A stretch of DNA of 64,000 nucleotides from Macrostomum hystrix (lineage: Eukaryota; Platyhelminthes; Macrostomidae), in NCBI GenBank assembly GCA_950097015.1, contig CATNEN010000029.1, forward strand, positions 1,611,001 through 1,675,000, given 5' to 3'. Positions 22,914 through 34,800 of the stretch are shown one piece after another (within the stretch, counting starts at the first letter, position 1; each line of letters begins with the position of its first letter). Under the pieces are notes generated by a model. That model was not told the DNA's origin. It saw nothing but the letters and a program-made list of their open reading frames with translations, and did no database searches. The position numbers and the translations under genes are program-made.

Positions 22914-23670
22914 CTGCAGTTTGTTTTTTTCCCCGTTATTTGAGTTAAAAAATCTGCTATAGAGATGGAGGTGGTACTGTGTCCCGCCTGGCTAGGTATA
23001 AACGTCATTTTTCCTATCAACGAGTTCTATGATGTGAAGCTTCAACAGAACTTCTGTCGTGTCAGAACCTCGAATTAATGTTTTATTGTTGCTTTTTTCA
23101 GCAACTTGAAAATTAACTTAAACAAACAATATAAGCAAAGTTCTAAGGTCTTGGCTAACGAACCGTAACTTGGGTTGGCCATGGAGATAAATAAATTTAT
23201 ACTGGGCTACTTTTTACATGTCTAAATTTGGCAAGTCATTTTTTCGTCCATTAAAGAGTATTGACGTGGTACATACTCGATAATAATATGTGTTTTATTG
23301 CCAAAATAATGATTCTGTCTACTCCGCATTTGCATAATAACACCTGTAAAAGGGAAAGTCAAATGTTAATTAGCATGCAAATCATTTCATATCAACACGC
23401 CTCACACGCGTGTTCTGCAGAGAGATATATCATTAAGTAAATATGCTTATTGCAATTTAATCTTGCGCTTATAGAATACCTGTGGAACCTCGTCGTAACT
23501 CTGCTTTTAGAAAGATTAACTGTGAATTGTTTCTCAAATTTATATCCCTTGGCAAGAGCTCGTACTTTTCTCTGCCATCTTCAGCTCATTCAGTTGTCTG
23601 CTTTGATTAGGCGTCCTTAATTATTTTTGGCCTATTTAATTTAACAGCGTAGAATCAGGTTAATTTAATT
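22914..23670. other. AT-rich intergenic stretch
   Basis: I see no gene or repeat array in this stretch between the SLC34 tail copy and the telomere-like tract. Confidence 0.35.
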
Positions 23671-23706
23671 TAACCCTAACCCTAACCCTAACCCTAACCC
23701 TAACCC
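23671..23706. repeat. Interstitial telomere-like tract
   Basis: Exactly six TAACCC copies, complementary to TTAGGG. A shorter CCTAACCCTAACC occurs at about 24255. Unique sequence lies on both sides, so it is internal. Confidence 0.9.
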
Positions 23707-24000
23707 TTTTTTCTATCTCCTAAAACTCACAACTAATCGACATGAAAACATAACGCCGGATAACATTTTCCACTCTGTCCAATGAAACTATACTTTTAAT
23801 ATACTAAAAATGTAATGCTTGGTTGCTTGTAATTGATTTTCTCCCATATAGTATGCGAGTATATAGGATATAGGATAACCCTATAGGATATAGGATATAC
23901 TCGTATAGGATACGCCATATCCCATCTCCCATATATAAGATCCGCCATAAAGTTTTATACAGAGCAATGTAAAGTTATTAAAAACTTACCAAACTTACCA

Positions 24001-24270
24001 AAAGAACCTTGACGACAACCAAGCATCCTGCAGCCGAGGACGACCCGCATACCATTGGGGAGCCGGCTGAGCGCCGCCCTTTAAGCCCCCAAAACCGGCG
24101 GTTTGCGGCGCTCCCTGAGCCCAAAGCGTGCGATTTTCGAGTTTCATCAGCAAGACGACGCCCTTGGGACTGCGCTCTCATCTGCCACAACAGCGTCGGC
24201 GGCACGATGAACTTAACTTGAGGCTTCGCGATACATCCTGCAAGAAGCCGGTGCATCCTAACCCTAACCT
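24001..24270. other. GC-rich patch of unknown origin
   Basis: This segment is far more GC-rich than its surroundings. Both strands have open frames of 70 to 104 codons with no family I recognise. It could be a fragment of a transposon or of a lost gene. It contains no full splice-bounded exon that I can defend. Confidence 0.3.
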
Positions 24271-24919
24271 TGACTGCTTGGATGGACAGCATGCCGAAAT
24301 GGCTTGACTGGATGTCACTGTAGTAACAAGTACAAAGTCATACGTCAGATGAAAAAATCGAACCGGATAGCATTTCGTTATGTGTATGCTGTACATTGAA
24401 TCCCAATTTACGAGTATATGTCATGCTAAGTTTTACAAATTAGTATTTTAATGAAATAAGAAACGACAGGCGCAGCCGGTTGCAAATGATCCATTGTCTC
24501 GCTGGAAATGTCTACGAAGGCATTTTGTGCGCCGACAATTTTTTGCCTCTAATGGTGCACAGGTAATTGAAAAAAATTAGAAATAAAAAAAATCTGTGCT
24601 GTAAAAAGTTTCTACAATATGCTTGTGTTATATAGGAATCAAAACACATTTCTTGAATATTATATTTTCTATGCATTGTCCACGTGCATTCTTAGATAAA
24701 GTTCTTGTAGAATGTCCATCTACAACTGCAATGTCCATCTCACTAGTTGTCGTTGGGGCACAGTCTACAAAACAAGCATCGGAGTTCAAGCGCAATTCTG
24801 CAGTCAGTTTTTCTGCAGTCAATTTGCCCTGGTGCTTTTTATAGGTCTTATGAAAAAGGGTGTTTCGGCGTTGTGAAATTTCGGTCTTGTGAAGCCACCC
24901 CCATCATACAGCGACTGCA

Positions 24920-25610
24920 GGATACAGCGAAGCAGGATAGGCTACGGCGAGACAATGGACACAGTATAGGCTACGGCGAGACATAATAATGGACACAGGA
25001 TAGGCTACGGCGAGACAATGGACACAGTATAGGCTACGGCGAGACATAATAATGGACACAGGATAGGCTACGGCGAGACATAATAATGGACACAGGATAG
25101 GCTACGGCGAGACATAATAATGGACACAGGATAGGCTACGGCGAGACATAATAATGGGCACAGGATAGGCTACGGCGAGACATAATAATGGGCACAGGAT
25201 AGGCTACGGCGAGACAATGGACACAGGATAGGCTACGGCGAGACATAATAATGGACACAGGATAGGCTACGGCGAGACAATGGACACAGGATAGGCTACG
25301 GCGAGACATAATAATGGACACAGGATGACCTACGGCGAGACAATGGACACAGGATAGGCTACGGCCAGACAATCGACACGGTATAGGCTACGGCGAGACA
25401 TAATAATGCACACGGGATAGGCTACAGCGAGACATAATAATGGACACAGGATGGCCTACGGCGAGACAATGAACACAGGATAGGCTACGGCGAGACAATG
25501 GACACAGGATAGGCTACGGCGAGACAATGGACACAGGATAGGCTACGGCGAGACAATGGACACAGGATAGGCTACGGCGAGACAATGGACACAGGAGAGG
25601 CTACGGCGAC
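24920..25610. repeat. 29/34-bp minisatellite
   Basis: About 22 units of GACACAGGATAGGCTACGGC plus GAGACAATG (29 bp) or GAGACATAATAATG (34 bp). The two unit lengths are interspersed. It lies just downstream of the synaptotagmin-like gene (minus strand). Confidence 0.93.
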
Positions 25611-25834
25611 ACTCTTAGGAAAAGTAATTGCTATTGCGACACGGCATTGGGTACAACAGATAGGAAAAAGTTTAAAATAATTGAAATACACTTTAATATT
25701 ACTTAAACTGCATACAGCTTGAGTAGTATACGAAAAACTATGAAATTACCCCTGTTTGTACTAGTTTTCAATCCTTATTGAGTAAAAAGTTAATAATTTA
25801 CTTAAAAGTATACTTCAAGTAGAGTATTGCGGGC

Positions 25835-28800
25835 CTAACAGTCGCTAGAGAATGTGTGCCAATGGACAATGGATTGTTCAGGATTGTCGCACATCTCCTG
25901 CCAGTGTTCCAGCTCGCGGCCTTTTGTAAACAACTCGGGTCCCAGCACTACCGAGCCGAGTGGCCGGTCTGAAATAGTGTGAAGGACTATTTCAGTGTGA
26001 AGGCCCAAATCCCCAGCTGATCCCAGCCTCACCTGTGCCCAAATCCCTAGCTGATCCCAGCCTCACCTGTGCCCGAATCCCAAACTGATCCCAGCCTCAC
26101 CTGTGCCAGAATCCCCAGCTGATCCCAGCCTCACCTGTGCCAGAATCCCAAACTGATCCCAGCCTCACCTGTGCCAGAATCCCCAGCTGATCCCAGCCTC
26201 ACCTGTGCCAGAATCCCAAACTGATCCCAGCCTCACCTGTGCCCGAATCCCAAACTGATCCCAGCCTCACCTGTGCCCGAATCCCAAACTGATCCCAGCC
26301 TAACCTATGCCCGAATCCCAAACTGATCCCAGCCTCACCGAACAGAGCCCCAATGCTTGAGCATCTCCGCATGAGCAGCAGCCGGATGGTGCTCTGCTTG
26401 GCGTCCGTGAATCGATTGAAAATTAGCGACTCGTTGAATACACCGGTGCTGACGGCTTCTGTTCGCTTGCTCTTTATCTCGCGGCCCTGCATGCCGGAAT
26501 GCAGAGACACCCGGAGGTACAGTTCTTGGTAACGGGAGTGCATGGTTCAGGTTAAAATGTAGCATTCTTCTTAGGTAAGATATTTAAAGGTCAATTTTAC
26601 AGGAAAGCAAGTTTCGTGCTTTTAAATAATTTAAAAGCCTTTTCGGATCCACAAGCGTTTGAATCCCGTTTGGGATTTGGGATAGAAATCCCGGTTAGAA
26701 TAAGACTTTGGGATCACAGTCCCACTTTGGGATCACAATCCCACTTTGGGATCACAATACCGCTTTGGGATCACAATACCGCTTTGGGATCACAATACCG
26801 CTTTGGGATCACAATCCTACTTGGGATCACAATCACACTTTGGGATCACAATACCGCTTTGGGATCACAATCCCACTTTGGGATCACAATACCGCTTTGG
26901 GATCACAATACCGCTTTGGGATCGCAATCCCACTTTGGGATCACAATCCTACTTGGGATCACAATCACACTTTGGGATCACAATACCGCTTTGGGATCAC
27001 AATACCGCTTTGGGATCACAATACCGCTTTGGGATCGCAGTCCCACTTTGGGATCACAATCCTACTTGGGATCACAATCACACTTTGGGATCACAATACC
27101 GCTTTGGGATCACAATACCGCTTTGGGATCACAATACCGCTTTGGGATCACAATCCCACTTTGGGATCACAATACCGCTTTGGGATCACAATCACACTTT
27201 GGGATCACAATCCCGCTTTGAGATCACAATACCGCTTTGGGATCGCAATCCCACTTTGGGATCACAATCCCACTTTGGAATCACAATCACACTTTGGGAT
27301 CACAATACCGCTTTGGGATCACAATACCGCTTTGGGATCACAATCCCACTTTGGGATCACAATACCGCTTTGGGATCACAATACCGCTTTGGGATCACCA
27401 TCCCACTTTGGGATCACAATACCGCTTTGGGATCACAATCCCACTTTGGGATCACAATCCCACTTTGGGATCTTTTGTAGACCAGGAATTCTTTAGATGG
27501 CGCAAAGGCCACGAACTACGTACAAGGAGATTCGATATATTTATACTAACAAAATATGGCTGGGGGTGACAATGGCACGTGGAGAGCAGGGAGTAAGAAC
27601 AGAGCACGTTGTGTCGCACGCGCAGGTGACACACGCGGCCCACGCACGCATAGGAAAATGGGCGTGCATTGAGCAACGATAAGTTAATAGAGTACATTCA
27701 AGTCCGGTTGAAAATTCAAGTCACAACATCCCTCCACACCAAAGCTAAAAATAAATTGAATAACACCGCGAATAGTCAATCCACCGTACATTGGAGCTGT
27801 TAGTCATTTAAGCAGAGTCACTAAATCACTGGTAGCCCAATCGGTCAGGTGGTCCGCACTTCCTGCTTGAGCGCCTCGGCAATCCCTCACCAGTGGCCTC
27901 ATGGGTCTCGGAAACACCTGGCAGGACCACCGCCGCTTCTGCCTGGCCACCAGGTGGGGGCGAAGTTGGCAGCTGTGACTGGGGCTCTTCAGCAGTCAGG
28001 GTAGGCCCAGCCGGCTTGCGCACCTGGTCCACATGGCGATGGGCGTCCCGTCCATCTTCGAAACGGCAGGTGAAGGACGTAGCGCCAGAACTCGCCGTCA
28101 CGGTCGCCGGCTTCCAGCGACCTTCGTTCGCGAAGTCGCGGGCAAGCACGGCGTCCCCGACCTCCACCCGACGGTCGCGGGCGTGGATGTCGTGGTGCTG
28201 CTTTTGCAACGCTTGCTGCTGAGAGACCCTGGCCGGCACATCTGGGCGGACTCGATCGAGAAGTGAGTGAAGCCGTCGTCCCATCAGCAGCTCACACGGG
28301 GCCACCCCAGTAGTGGCGTGCGGAGTCACCCGATATGTCAGGAGGAATCGGGACACCCGCTCTTCCAGCGTACCGCCTCGTTGTTTGGCCAGTGAGCGCT
28401 TCAGAGTTTGCACCGCCCGTTCCGCCTGGCCGTTGGACGCCGGATGATAGGGCGCCGTGCGCACGTGCTTGATGCCGTTCCGCTCCAGAAATGCCTCCAT
28501 TTCCGCGCTGACTAGATTTGGCCCATTGTCCGAGACGAGCACGTCGGGTAGGCCGTGTGTGGCGAAGCTCTGCCTCAGTCTCTCGATTGTCGCGGCCGAG
28601 GACGTTGACGGCATGACGTGTACCTCCATCCACTTCGAGTGGGCGTCGACGATCACGAGCAGCATTCGTCCCTCCACTGGCCCAGCGTAGTCGATGTGGA
28701 GGCGCGACCACGGCCTGTCCGGCCACGCCCACGGTTGCAGTGGGAACGGCCGCGGGGACTTTGAAAGCTCCTGGCAGTCGGGACACGCGCTGACGAGCTG

Positions 28801-31800
28801 CTCAATGGCCTCGTCGAGTTTGGGCCACCAGAAAAAGCTGCGGGCGAGCGCCTTCATCCGGGAGGCGCCTTGATGACCCTGGTGAAGGCATTGGAGCAGA
28901 GCCGACCGGCCCGCCGCTGGCACCAGCACTCGGCAGCCCCACAACAGGCAGCCATCCTGGATGCTAAGTTCGTCGGCACGTGAGTGGTACGGCTGCAACT
29001 CCGGGGGCGTCTGCGCTGGCCAGCAGCCGGACTCCGTGTAGCGCAGAATTCTGGACAGGTCCGGGTCGGTCCGAGTCCATGCCCGAACGTGGCCCGCTGT
29101 CACCGGCCCCTCATCTAACATGTCCATCGTGAGCACAATCTCTGCCGGTACAGGTGCATCCCGTGGTCTCTCAGGCAGGGGCAGGCGGCTCAGTGCATCG
29201 GCTCGGAGCAGGGACTTGCCGGCTCGGTGGACCATATTGTACCGATAGCCGGCCAGGAGCAGAGCCCACCGCTGGATCCTGCCCGAAGCCATCGCAGGGA
29301 TCGGCTTGGACTCGTGCAGGAGTCCCAGCAGCGGCTTGTGGTCGCTCACCAGCATGAATTCCCGGCCGTACAGATACGTGTGAAACTTCTTCACTCCGTA
29401 GACAACCGCGAGAGCCTCCTTCTCCAGCTGCGAATAATTGGCCTCAGCATCGTGCAGAGTACGCGAGGCGAACGCAATCGGCTTGTCGACTCCGTTGACC
29501 CGGTGGCAAATGACTGCGCCGATGCCGTATGGTGAAGCATCGCATTCCAACACCAGGGGCAGCTTGTCGTCGAAGTGAACCAGCACCGGCGCTCTGCTGA
29601 TCAGCTCCTTGCACTTGTGGAATGCTGCGTCCTGGGATGCGCCCCAGTGCCACGGGCTATCGCGGTTCAGCAAGCGGTGCAGAGGTGCCAGCTCGGTCGA
29701 CAGGTTGGGCAAGAATTTGCCGTAATAGTTTACCAGGCCCAGGAAGCTGCGCAGCTGGGTCGGGTCTCGGGGGGCTGGTGCCTCCTGGACAGCCCGCACT
29801 TTGTCCTGCATTGGATGCAGTCCCGTGGCGTCGATCTTGTGACCGAGGTAGCTGACACTCTCCTGCAGGAAATCGCATTTGCTCAGGCCGCACCGTAGGC
29901 CGCTCTGCTGTAGCCGTTGGAGCACCTGCTCGAGGTTCCGCAGGTGGTCACCATCATCTGTTCCGGTTACGAGCAAGTCGTCGATGAAGCACGCTACGTG
30001 CGGAACTCCTTGCAGCAGACAGTCCATCTGTCTCTGGAAGATGCCCACGGCAGGAGCAACTCCGAACGGAAGTCTAGTGTACCGCAGCAGACCTTTGGAG
30101 GTGTTAACGGTGCAGAGTTCTTGCGATGCTTCGTCAAGCGGCATCTGTAGGTATGCCTGGCATAGGTCGAGCTTTGTGAATCGTTTCCCGCCAGCCAGCT
30201 TGGTGAAAAGCTCGTCAATCCTCGGCACTGGGTATGTGTCCGGCTCCACGTCGAGATTAACCGTCTGTTTAAAGTCGGCACATATGCGAACGGAGCCATC
30301 CGTCTTTAGCACTGGGACGATCGGGGATGCATAGTCTGAACTACCGACAGGTTTCAGCACACCCTGATCGATTTCCTTGTCGAGCTGCGCTTCAACTTTT
30401 TCCTTCAGTGCGAGCGGAACATTCCGAGCCTTGTAGAAACGAGGGCGGGCGCCAGGTTTGAGACGAAGCTGCACGGCTGGTCCCGTGTACCGACCGAGGT
30501 CCGGCTTGAAAACAACGGCGTAGCGATCGAGCAGACTGCGTAGCTTTGGGTTGTCAGCTGCATGCCGCACCTGCTTGATTGTTCGCCAGTCTAAGGGCAG
30601 ATCGACCAGCCAGTCCCGACCAATCAGGCTGGAGCCTGTGCCCTCCACCACGAGTAACGGCAGCACCTTGGAGGCCGACTCGGTCTCAACACGAACTCGA
30701 ATTCTTCCGAGCACTGGCACGGACTCTCCCGAGTAGGTGCGTAGCAGCGTGTCGACGGACTCGAGCAGAGGCTGGCCACACAGCTCAGATTTGTAGGTCT
30801 CCGACGATATGAGGGAAACAGATGCTCCGGTGTCCACCTCCATTCGTACTGGGGTGCCGTCGATGATCACCACAGTCTCAATTGGGGGCACCTTGCCGTT
30901 TCTCTCGGCCATGACGTGCAGCGAGAAGGTCTCCTCCGCCTCGAGCTCGTGTATCTTCTGTCCGTCGCGATGGCCGGAGGCGTGCTGGGTCTCTCGTCGT
31001 GACGTCGCGTGGTTTTCACGGCTGGCTGCCGCTGCTGACCTGCACGCGGCCGCGACATGCCCGATCTTTGAGCAGGCGAAGCACTTCTTGTCTGCGAACC
31101 GGCACTTCGCCGCTGAATGACGCTGTGACAGACACCGGTGGCACCGCTTAGTCGACGTTGCCTCTCCGGTTGATCCAGGGCTGTCCCGTCGCTCTTCTGG
31201 TGTCCATCGGCGAACTGCGTGCACGGTGTCTGAGCCTTTGGTCACCAGCAAGTTTCCCTTCGCGGCCGACTCGTGCGCTTGTGCCATCGAGAGTGCAGAC
31301 TCCAGGGTCAATTCTTTCTCAGCGAAGAGCCTCCGCTGGATGTTGTCGTTCTCAATGCCCAGGACCAGTCTGTCTCTGAGCATGCTGTTCAAACTGGCGC
31401 CGAAGTTGCAATGACGTGCTAAATTTCGTAGCTCGGCGAGAAATTCGGCAATGGACTCGCCCGCCTGACGGCTTCTGCTGTAAAACCGGTATCGTCGAAC
31501 GATCTCTGGCGGGGTTGGGTCAAAGTGTTCTTTCAGCTTGTCACAGATTACCACATAGTCAGTCTCAGAGGGCTTCGCAGGTGCCAGTAGGCTGGATACC
31601 AGTTGGTAAGTGTTCTTGCCGCATGTGCTGAGCAGCACGGCTCGCTTCTTGTTCCCTGACTCGATGTCATTTGCGATCAGGAACTGTTCCAGTCTCTCCT
31701 GGTATTGCAGCCAACTCTCAGTGCCCTCCTCAAAGGGTCCGATTGAGCCCAGAATGCTCATTCCTCGTCGCCACTTTTGTAGACCAGGAATTCTTTAGAT

Positions 31801-34800
31801 AGCGCAAAGGCCACGAACTACGTACAAGGAGATTCGATATATTTATACTAACAAAATATGGCTGGGGGTGACAATGGCACGTGGAGAGCAGGGAGTAAGA
31901 ACAGAGCACGTTGTGTCGCACGCGCAGGTGACACACGCGGCCCACGCACGCATAGGAAAATGGGCGTGCATTGAGCAACGATAAGTTAATAGAGTACATT
32001 CAAGTCCGGTTGAAAATTCAAGTCACAACAGGATCACAATCCCACTTTGGGATCACAATACCGCTTTGGGATCACAATACCGCTTTGGGATCACAATCCT
32101 ACTTGGGATCACAATCACACTTTGGGATCACAATACCGCTTTGGGATCACAATACCGCTTTGGGATCACAATACCGCTTTGGGATCACAATACCGCTTTG
32201 GGATCACAATACCGCTTTGGGATCACAATACCGCTTTGGGATCACAATCCCACTTTGGGATCACAATACCGCTTTGGGATCACAATCCTACTTGGGATCA
32301 CAATCCCACTTTGGGATCACAATCCCACTTTGGGATCACAATCCCACTTTGTGAAAACAAACCCACTTTGTGAACACAATCCCACTTTGGGATCACAATC
32401 ACACTTTGGGATCACAATACCGCTTTGGGATCACAATCCCACTTTGGGATCACAATCCCACTTTGGGATCACAATCCCACTTTAGGATCACAATACCGCT
32501 TTGGGATCACAATCCTACTTGGGATCACAATCACACTTTGGGATCACAATCCTACTTTGAATCACAATTTTCTTAAGAATCTTAAGAATATCTTGGAATT
32601 AGAATACGAAATATTCCTAATTCTCGTAATATTAAAGTGCAATGAACTAAATAACCTAAAATATGAATATGGAAAGAATCCAAGTCCCTAACTTAAGAGT
32701 GCAAAGTGCGATATGATTATTGTGTATTCCCTAAACAGTAAGAGTTGATTGAAAAAAGATGATGACATCCAAATTGAATAGATGCGAATTTAGCATTTTT
32801 ATAAGGATCTTCATCTGATTTGCATAACAAGCGCACTGTACTTATCTGGCTAGACCCAAACAGAATGCCTTCATTGTTGCTTAGATACATTACTAGTGAT
32901 AGCCAGCTGGTTAGTGCATGCAGAGTAGGACTCATTCATTCGTTAGAAACTATTCAATATCCCAACCCACCTACATCAGTTCGTATGGCTACTTCAAATG
33001 GCAGTGATACATTTACTCTTTCTTTCTAGCCTGCTGCTTCTCACTTAACTAGTAGACGGGTCTTCTCGTTCAGCCCAAAAGTAATGCAATTTGCTTCTTG
33101 TCAGTTTCCCAATCTGTCCTGTGTTCATTATAAGAAATTCGCCTTGCATTTATATGGGTAGATTCGTTGCAACTTCGGAACTTGCATCCGGCTTTGTTGC
33201 ATAGAAATCCGACTTCATAACATTATGAGCAGTGATATGAGCATTCATACGAGCAGTCATACCAGCAATAATGACCAGCACGGAGTCATATCAGAAGTCA
33301 TACTAGGAGTCATATGAGCAGTCGTACCAGCAGTCATACCAGCAGTCATACCGCAGTCATATGAGCAGTCATAAGCAGTGATATGAGCAGTCATCTGAGC
33401 AGTCATAAGCAGTGCTATGAGCAGTCATCTGAGCAGTCATAAGCAGTGATATGAGCAGTCATCTGAGCAGTCATTTGAGCAGTCATATGAGCAGTCATCT
33501 GAGCAGTCATTTGAGCTGTCATATGAGCAGTCAAATAAGCAGTCATCTGAGCAGTCATCTGAGCAGTCATACCAGAAGTCATTCTCAAGAATGTTTCAAC
33601 ATCTCCTAAAAATGAGAGGTCGACGTTCTTGATTGAATGTCAAATAATTATAATTCTGTACGGTCAGTCTGACAATCAAGTTCCTGAAACTTAACTTTCT
33701 CGCGAAATCTTGCTGTTGCCCTCATTAATTTTGTTCGTTTTATTTTTTAAATAGTGAATATTATCGTGGCTAATTAAGACAACCCGAGGAGCTCAAATAG
33801 CACCGGACCAATCAGACGAGCGCGAGTTTTTTTCTCTTCTTCTCACGCAAAAGAAGACAAACGAGGCAAACTCGGCTTGACCATCGCCCGTGAAGAAAAT
33901 TAAATTTGCTGCCATGTGACTCCAATGAACTTTCTACCTCAGGTATAACTGGCCGAGGATTCGAAATATTTTCCCTTTCTCTGCCTGTGAATAAGAAGAG
34001 TCTACTAACTCCTACCGATAAGCGTTGAATGGCTTTGGAAATTAACAGAATGTTTTAAAGCCATGCGTGCTCAAATGACTTTAATCATTGCGAGGTTCTA
34101 CCCTATATGTGTTGAAAATCGTAAAAGAAAGTTAAAATAAAGAAATTTCTATGACCAAAATTTTTGCGACAATCTACTGAGTCTACCCGATATGGGTAGA
34201 AAATCTCTTTTTGCAAGCTATTGGGGACTTTTCAGAAATGACAATTGTTCTGCCAAAATTATAAATCTGTCTTCCATCTGTCTGGTTTGCTCTGGAATGC
34301 CGAATGAAACTGTTTCTAAGGACCAAATTCTTTTGGAATTCTCTCCAATTTACCCGATATGTATCGAAAAATAACGCGCACTCACCCATCGGTTGGTCGT
34401 CTTCGCGAACCGGCAAATTTCGGCACTCGTGCAGTCCAACAGTGATGCGCTGCATCAGGGCGTGATGAGTCAGCGAGATTCGAACCTCGGTCCTATCGGC
34501 AGCCTTTTATAATATTTTTAATAAAATATATTTGTTATTTTATAAATGAACAGCAGACAGTCTGAAGTTAAATATCATTAATAATCATTTGAAGGGCATC
34601 CGGGATTTCGTAAGAACTTCACAAAATCTATGAGCAGTGCTGCAGAGATTACCGTGTAGACGATGAGCCGGCAAAGAAAAGGTGAGCACGGAACTGACCA
34701 TATGGCGAATCACTGAACCGAATCCCCTCGCGATAGCCGGTCTGTGCACTTTTAGCCCCCCCGACGTGCTCGGTAATGCTGAGCAGTTTAAATTGTCACC

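Larger units (their letters stand above)
27473..32030 (-). mobile_element. Ty3/gypsy LTR retrotransposon, apparently intact
   Basis: A 4558-bp element with 256-bp direct LTRs at both ends, one long gag-pol frame on the minus strand, a primer-binding site and a polypurine tract. It is bordered by the 5-bp duplication GGATC (27468-27472 and 32031-32035). I find a single difference between the LTRs (G/A near 27499 and 31801). This points to a very recent insertion. The target is a unit of the 19-bp array in the SYT15-like intron. Confidence 0.95.

Noticed and set aside
23574-23600. Second hammerhead candidate (CTGAAGATGGCAGAG on the minus strand)
   Set aside because: It lacks the GAAAC partner and closing stem after the hairpin.
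23671-23706. Chromosome end
   Set aside because: There are only six repeat copies, with unique sequence and genes on both sides.
26616-27496. Plus-strand frames of 200-262 codons (WDHNTALGSQ repeats)
   Set aside because: They are translations of the 19-bp array, open in all three frames.
34450-34500. tRNA-like B box on the minus strand (GAGGTTCGAATCTCG)
   Set aside because: It is inside the SYT15-like C2B exon (TEVRISLTHHALMQRITVG) and is explained by coding.
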